From contig NZ_CAKZNF010000093.1 of assembly GCF_937129435.1 (NCBI RefSeq), positions 1 through 64,000 of the forward strand: DNA of 64,000 nt, read 5' to 3'. Source of the DNA: an uncultured Parasphingopyxis sp. Lineage in GTDB: Bacteria; Pseudomonadota; Alphaproteobacteria; Sphingomonadales; Sphingomonadaceae. A program made the translations under genes and the position numbers. Position 1 is the first letter of the stretch. Every line of letters starts with the position of its first letter. Below the pieces are notes generated by a model. The model was given only the letters and a program-made list of their open reading frames with translations, was not told where the DNA came from and did not search any database. Of this stretch, positions 60,131 to 64,000 are shown one piece after another.

Positions 60131-62795
60131 GATCAGCACGCGCGCTACCATCGATGGCAATCGTACCCAGCCGTACGCTGTCATCTTCGTCCGATACGAA
60201 CGCCCGGCGGCCGAGCGTGGGACTGATACGCAGCGCCTGGGCGGAAAGTTGCGCCACGCGGACCGAATATTCGCCATAGGGCACGCCTTCGAACAGGAAA
60301 AAGCCGTCGAAATCGGTGCGAACCGTCTTCACGGCGCGGCCCTCGACATCGACAAGCTCGAGATCGACCCCTTCGAGCCCGGATCCGTTGCGGACGAGCA
60401 CGCCTTCGACCTCGCCAGCGCTGACGAGCGCGATTTCGACCTCGGCCGCGACGCCCGGACGCGGCGTGACGACCACGCCGGGTCCGCGCGGCTGCACGAA
60501 CGGGTCGGAAAGCGAGGATGTATCTATGCCGATCAGCACCGGGCGATAGGGTGTTAGGTTTTCGGCAATGGCGAGACCCTGATCGTCGGTCGGCTGGTCG
60601 GTCAGCGCGCGCCCGGCCGTGATTTCGACGTCCGGTTCGAGCGGTTCGTCCGGCTGGCGAATGCCGTCATTGTTGAGATCGCGATACACACGCACCACGG
60701 CCTGCCCGCCGGTCGCCTGACGCGCGGAAGTGACGCGAACGCCGCCGCGCGGATCGGGTCCGATCGAGAATGCGAGGTTCAAACCGGCCGCGACCGAGCC
60801 GTCGGTCGCCGCTTCGGCCGATGCGGTCAGCGCGAAATGCTCGAAACGCCGAACATAGCCGATCGAAGCGCGCGCGCGATCATATTCGGCCTGGTAACCG
60901 AGCTCGGCACGCCACGAACTGCGCTCGCCGCCGCCCCATTCGCCGGTCAACGTCGCGCTTTCGAAACGGCGATCGGGACTGAGCCGCCATCTCGCCTCGC
61001 CCCGCAGCCTGACTCCGCCGATGCGGCCGTTCGCCAAAATCGCCGCGGTCGTATCGCGCGGCGGATCGGGGCCGATACGGCCGCGCTGATCGCGCAGGCC
61101 CACTTCGCCCGTCACCGAAAAGCCGCGGAAATTCGCCGAAACCCGTCCGGCCAGCTCGAATTCCTTCCGGCCGTTGGTGAATTGCTCGTAATTCGCCTGC
61201 AACCGCACGGGCAGCGTGACGCGCCCGAGCTGCACCGAATAATCGGCCGCCACTTCGTGCTTCCATTTGAGCGTGTCGCCATAGCGTTCGGTTCGGAAAT
61301 CGTTTGCATAGAGCGATTCGGCGCTCAGATAGAGCCGCCCGAACCGGCCGAGCAGCTGCGCGCGCGCCGCATAGCCGCCATTGTCGGCCCAGGCGCCCGT
61401 CACTTCGATCAGCGCCGGACCGATAGCGCGGCGAACCGATCCTTCCATGACGGTCAGCCGCTGATCGTCGATCACGAGGTTGTTGAGCTGGAAAGCGAGC
61501 GCCGTGCGCGCATCGATCCCGCGTTCGAGCCCGAAACCGGCGCGCCAGTTCGACGAACGCCCGAAACTGTAATCGCGCAGATTGACGAGATCGCGATTGT
61601 CCTGGCTCGCGCCGGCCCAATACCAGGTCGTACGCGGCGGAATGCTCGAAGCGCCGACATTGATGATCTCGGTATCGCGGCGAGTCTGGCCTTGCGGGCC
61701 GTAGAGTATGATTTCGAACCGGTTGATGCCGTAGCGCAGCTCGACATCGGCGAATTCGTACCGCCCGTCGCCGCGCTCCTCCGCAAAGGCGAGCAACTGG
61801 CCGTTGCGATAGAGCTCCGCATCCCATCCGGCCGGCAATTCGCCGCGAAATGTCTTGCGGTCGAACGAATCCGGCCGGTCGATCGGCCGGTTCGACACGA
61901 AAAAGCCGCGGCCGGGCATCGATTGCACGGCGATCGGCGAGCTCTGGCTCGATACGTCGCCGAGCGCGAACTGCGTCGCGCGCAGCGGGCCGAGCAGGTT
62001 CGGCTCGTTCGAGTTGCGAAAGGCGCGCATCCGGAGCGAATTGGGCACGCCGTCCGTGTCCGAAGCGAGCCGGGCATCGACCGATGCCGTCAAGAGTTCG
62101 CCCGAGGCGTAGATCTCGTAGCGGCGGTCGAGCCGTGTCCGGCCGCCCGCGCGGCGATCGCGGATCGCGCCGATATTGACCACCGCGTCGACCGACGGGG
62201 TGCGCCACATGCGGTAGGGGGTATCGGCCTGGGGCAGGCTCGACAGGTCGAAATCGATGTCGCGGCGGATCCGCGTCGCGCGATTCCGCCGCTGCATCGC
62301 CAGTTCGACCGGCAATGGCTCGTCCGAGGTGACGGTCAGAACGGCGTTGCGCATATCGGGATCGAATTCGACGCCGAGCCAGCGGCTGAGCGCGCCCGTT
62401 TCGATGCACCAGCCTTCCGGCGCATCGTGGATCGCATCGGCGGGGATCGCGCCCTGCGCCTCGCCATAGCGGACACGTCCGCTGGCGCGGTTGATATCTA
62501 TCTGATTTTCTTCGTGAAATGCCCAGCCGCTCGCACGATTTGCGCCCTCGTCGATGGCGACAGGCACGTCGAGCGCCTCGATCGTATCGCCCAGGTCGAC
62601 GCAGATGCCGTCGGGCGTCTGATAGCCGCGCACGCCATCGCCCAGCCGATACTGGCCGAGGCGCAGGTCGAACAGCAGCGAATCGTCGGGATGCGGCTGC
62701 CAGCCGCCCTGCGCCGGCGCCATGACGGCGCCGAACAGTGCGACAAGGCCCGCAATCCCGGCCTTGATCGAAGGAAGGAGGCGCGGTTTCGCCAT
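60114..62795 (-). CDS. Outer-membrane usher (chaperone-usher pilus type)
   Basis: 893 residues. Signal peptide to about APAQ; a short N-domain with GVRGYQTPDGICVDLGD; a large beta-rich barrel region (about 180-640); then a C-terminal stalk with DLNNDGIRQPDEP (SdrD-B/Cna-like) and VRTDFDGFFLFEGVPYGEYSV. It fits ushers that secrete and assemble pilus subunits at the outer membrane, in the group that works with DUF4402 subunits. The final codons (ADLSEIP, stop TAG) are encoded by the cloverleaf element arm. Confidence 0.82.
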   Translation of the reverse strand: MAKPRLLPSIKAGIAGLVALFGAVMAPAQGGWQPHPDDSLLFDLRLGQYRLGDGVRGYQTPDGICVDLGDTIEALDVPVAIDEGANRASGWAFHEENQIDINRASGRVRYGEAQGAIPADAIHDAPEGWCIETGALSRWLGVEFDPDMRNAVLTVTSDEPLPVELAMQRRNRATRIRRDIDFDLSSLPQADTPYRMWRTPSVDAVVNIGAIRDRRAGGRTRLDRRYEIYASGELLTASVDARLASDTDGVPNSLRMRAFRNSNEPNLLGPLRATQFALGDVSSQSSPIAVQSMPGRGFFVSNRPIDRPDSFDRKTFRGELPAGWDAELYRNGQLLAFAEERGDGRYEFADVELRYGINRFEIILYGPQGQTRRDTEIINVGASSIPPRTTWYWAGASQDNRDLVNLRDYSFGRSSNWRAGFGLERGIDARTALAFQLNNLVIDDQRLTVMEGSVRRAIGPALIEVTGAWADNGGYAARAQLLGRFGRLYLSAESLYANDFRTERYGDTLKWKHEVAADYSVQLGRVTLPVRLQANYEQFTNGRKEFELAGRVSANFRGFSVTGEVGLRDQRGRIGPDPPRDTTAAILANGRIGGVRLRGEARWRLSPDRRFESATLTGEWGGGERSSWRAELGYQAEYDRARASIGYVRRFEHFALTASAEAATDGSVAAGLNLAFSIGPDPRGGVRVTSARQATGGQAVVRVYRDLNNDGIRQPDEPLEPDVEITAGRALTDQPTDDQGLAIAENLTPYRPVLIGIDTSSLSDPFVQPRGPGVVVTPRPGVAAEVEIALVSAGEVEGVLVRNGSGLEGVDLELVDVEGRAVKTVRTDFDGFFLFEGVPYGEYSVRVAQLSAQALRISPTLGRRAFVSDEDDSVRLGTIAIDGSARADLSEIP

Positions 62796-62829
62796 CAGGG
62801 CGGCTCCGGCATCGCCGGGCTCCCCGCCC

Positions 62830-63663
62830 TTACTGCAGCGTCGCCGAAAGCTCGGCGATCAGGCCGCCGCCTTCCGATTCGGGCGCGCGATACTGGATCC
62901 GCACCGGGCCCGCGAGCGAACCCTGATACTCCTCGCTGACCGGCAGCGTGACCGTACGCTCGCCGATTTCCGCATAGGCGGCGATGCCGCGCGCGCGGAC
63001 CACTGGGATATCGACACCCGGCTTGGTCACGACGATTTCGCCATAGGTCGATCGGTCGCCATTGCGGCTCAGCGTGAAACTCAGCGATTCGCGGCCATCC
63101 TGGCGCACGATGCGCGGATTCGAGATGGCGGCGGTAACCTGCAGATCGCCGTTGCGAACGATGATCGGGATGGTGACGCCGTAGATCGGGATCAGCCGGA
63201 TCGAAAAGCCCTCCGCGCTGTCATCGGTCTCCGCGGTGACGGGCGTCGGTCGCGGAACCGCACGAAAAAGCATGTGGACGCGATATTCGCCATCGGCGAG
63301 TTCGGGCGGCACGCGCGCGCCGATCCGGATCGCCTGCGGCTGGTTCGGCGGCAGCGTCACCCGGCGGGGCGCGTAGCGGATCATGTCGAGCGCGGCCTGT
63401 TCCGCGGCATTGGGCGTTTCGACCTCGGCCAGGCTGCCATCGGGCAGCATGCGCCGAAGCTCGAGCGAGATCCGATAATCCGCCTCTTCGGTGCCGATAT
63501 TGTTGAGGATCACCTCGGTCCCGCGATTCCCGTCGAGCACGACGCGCGTCGGCGCGACCAGCAGGTCGTTGGCATGGGAAGCAGTGGTCGCGGTGAGCGC
63601 GGCGACGCTGAGAAGGGCGCCGGCGGCCAGCCCGCGCAAGCGCGAAGAACGAATAGACGTCAT
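62830..63663 (-). CDS. Pilus-type periplasmic chaperone
   Basis: 277 residues from the ATG at 63663 (upstream ATG rejected). Signal peptide to about SHAN. Immunoglobulin-like chaperone fold: NDLLVAPTRVVLDGNRGTEVILNNIG, APRRVTLPPNQPQAIRIGAR and a G1-strand-like IIVRNGDL. It binds pilus subunits in the periplasm and delivers them to the usher, whose gene starts 34 bases after its stop. Confidence 0.82.
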   Translation of the reverse strand: MTSIRSSRLRGLAAGALLSVAALTATTASHANDLLVAPTRVVLDGNRGTEVILNNIGTEEADYRISLELRRMLPDGSLAEVETPNAAEQAALDMIRYAPRRVTLPPNQPQAIRIGARVPPELADGEYRVHMLFRAVPRPTPVTAETDDSAEGFSIRLIPIYGVTIPIIVRNGDLQVTAAISNPRIVRQDGRESLSFTLSRNGDRSTYGEIVVTKPGVDIPVVRARGIAAYAEIGERTVTLPVSEEYQGSLAGPVRIQYRAPESEGGGLIAELSATLQ

Positions 63664-63769
63664 GGAAAATAATCCCCCGGAAAAACGGCGCGAAATGCCC
63701 CGCAACGCCCGAAGAACCTGCCAAAATATGGTTATTATTCGGTCAAGATTTCGGGCGCCGGCACAAACA

Positions 63770-63806
63770 AAAACCCGGCGGCGCAGTGAGGGCGCCGCCG
63801 GGTTTT
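63770..63806 (-). terminator. Intrinsic terminator after the DUF4402 gene
   Basis: AAAACCCGGCGGCGC and GCGCCGCCGGGTTTT pair perfectly over 15 bases with a 7-base loop; on the minus strand TTTTTGTTTG follows. It separates the subunit gene from the chaperone, so subunit mRNA may be made in excess. Confidence 0.85.
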
Positions 63807-63852
63807 CTCCAAGGCACGGCCGAGGCGCAAAGGCCCCGGCCGCTGGAGGAAG

Positions 63853-64000
63853 CTATTGATAGTCGACCTGGACCGTGAAGTTGCCGGTGTAGCTGCCGGC
63901 CGCCTGGTTGGCGCCGACGGTCAGGTTGCCACCGACATAGAGCGTGTCCGAACCCGAGCTCATGTCAAGCGTGGAGCCGGAAAGGCTGATCGGCATGTTC
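63853..64000 (-). CDS. DUF4402-domain pilus subunit, C-terminal part (runs off the window)
   Basis: Only the last 48 codons are inside. The reading NMPISLSGSTLDMSSGSDTL, then VGGNLTVGANQAAGSYTG, ending VQVDYQ, is the typical DUF4402 C-terminus. Such subunits are assembled by the chaperone and usher genes downstream. Confidence 0.8.
   Translation of the reverse strand, partial: NMPISLSGSTLDMSSGSDTLYVGGNLTVGANQAAGSYTGNFTVQVDYQ

Overview
The window looks like chromosomal DNA from a GC-rich alphaproteobacterium, most likely Sphingomonadales. Supporting signs are the run of DUF3617-type lipoproteins, UrcA, DUF2721, DUF4345 and LytTR proteins, a DUF4402/usher pilus locus, GTTC-N7-GTTC boxes of the alphaproteobacterial LexA type, and the TGAGCCTGTCGAAGG-type intergenic palindromes. 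Most of it is ordinary core and envelope gene content, broken by compact accessory patches.

Layout. 0.1-5.7 kb: class I ribonucleotide reductase nrdA/nrdB with two small membrane genes between them and a LexA-type box in front. 5.7-12.6 kb: small exported proteins, a Baeyer-Villiger-like monooxygenase, a DksA-type zinc-finger protein, a serine hydrolase and a metallo-beta-lactamase-fold hydrolase. 12.6-22.5 kb: an expansion of ten small exported or lipid-anchored proteins that share a PGxW motif. Seven lie in a row on the minus strand, one of them fused to a cytoplasmic TIR domain; uvrB and a toxin-antitoxin pair separate them from three more. 22.5-22.7 kb: an 18-codon ORF behind a Shine-Dalgarno that matches the whole 16S 3' tail. 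22.9-28.5 kb: membrane proteins, an MFS exporter, a TSUP permease and a JmjC-like oxygenase. 28.6-32.5 kb: an array of twin-arginine exported proteins built from DSD(T/S)G...ADP...GRG repeats, plus a candidate ncRNA. 33.4-36.4 kb: an accessory patch with an HTH protein, a tRNA whose 3' half precedes its 5' half, and a reverse transcriptase. 36.4-46.2 kb: uvrA, which carries an in-frame dispersed repeat, then a BCCT transporter, hydrolases, a transglutaminase-like protein, a second JmjC-like protein and UrcA. 46.5-53.5 kb: a GDSL-type autotransporter with a degenerate active site, a SARP-like/hydrolase fusion, a methyltransferase and a LytS/LytTR two-component pair. 53.6-60 kb: small proteins, an extensin-like protein, manA, a Nudix hydrolase, tRNA-Leu and a nitronate monooxygenase. 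60.1-64 kb: a usher, a chaperone and the end of a DUF4402 subunit, all on the minus strand.

A dispersed intergenic element runs through the window in seven full copies and one short copy. It has TTTGTCAGA/TCTGACAAA ends, a long central CCCCCACCCGGCCTCCCA hairpin, and two side hairpins drawn from about five interchangeable sequences. The folded form would be a cloverleaf. One unit supplies the usher stop codon. Other palindrome families occur too, and one of them sits inside uvrA.

The strongest candidates for undescribed biology are the permuted tRNA beside the reverse transcriptase, the twin-arginine repeat-protein array, the TIR-membrane-DUF3617 fusion inside its paralogue cluster, the modular cloverleaf repeat and the 18-codon ORF with the full-length Shine-Dalgarno.
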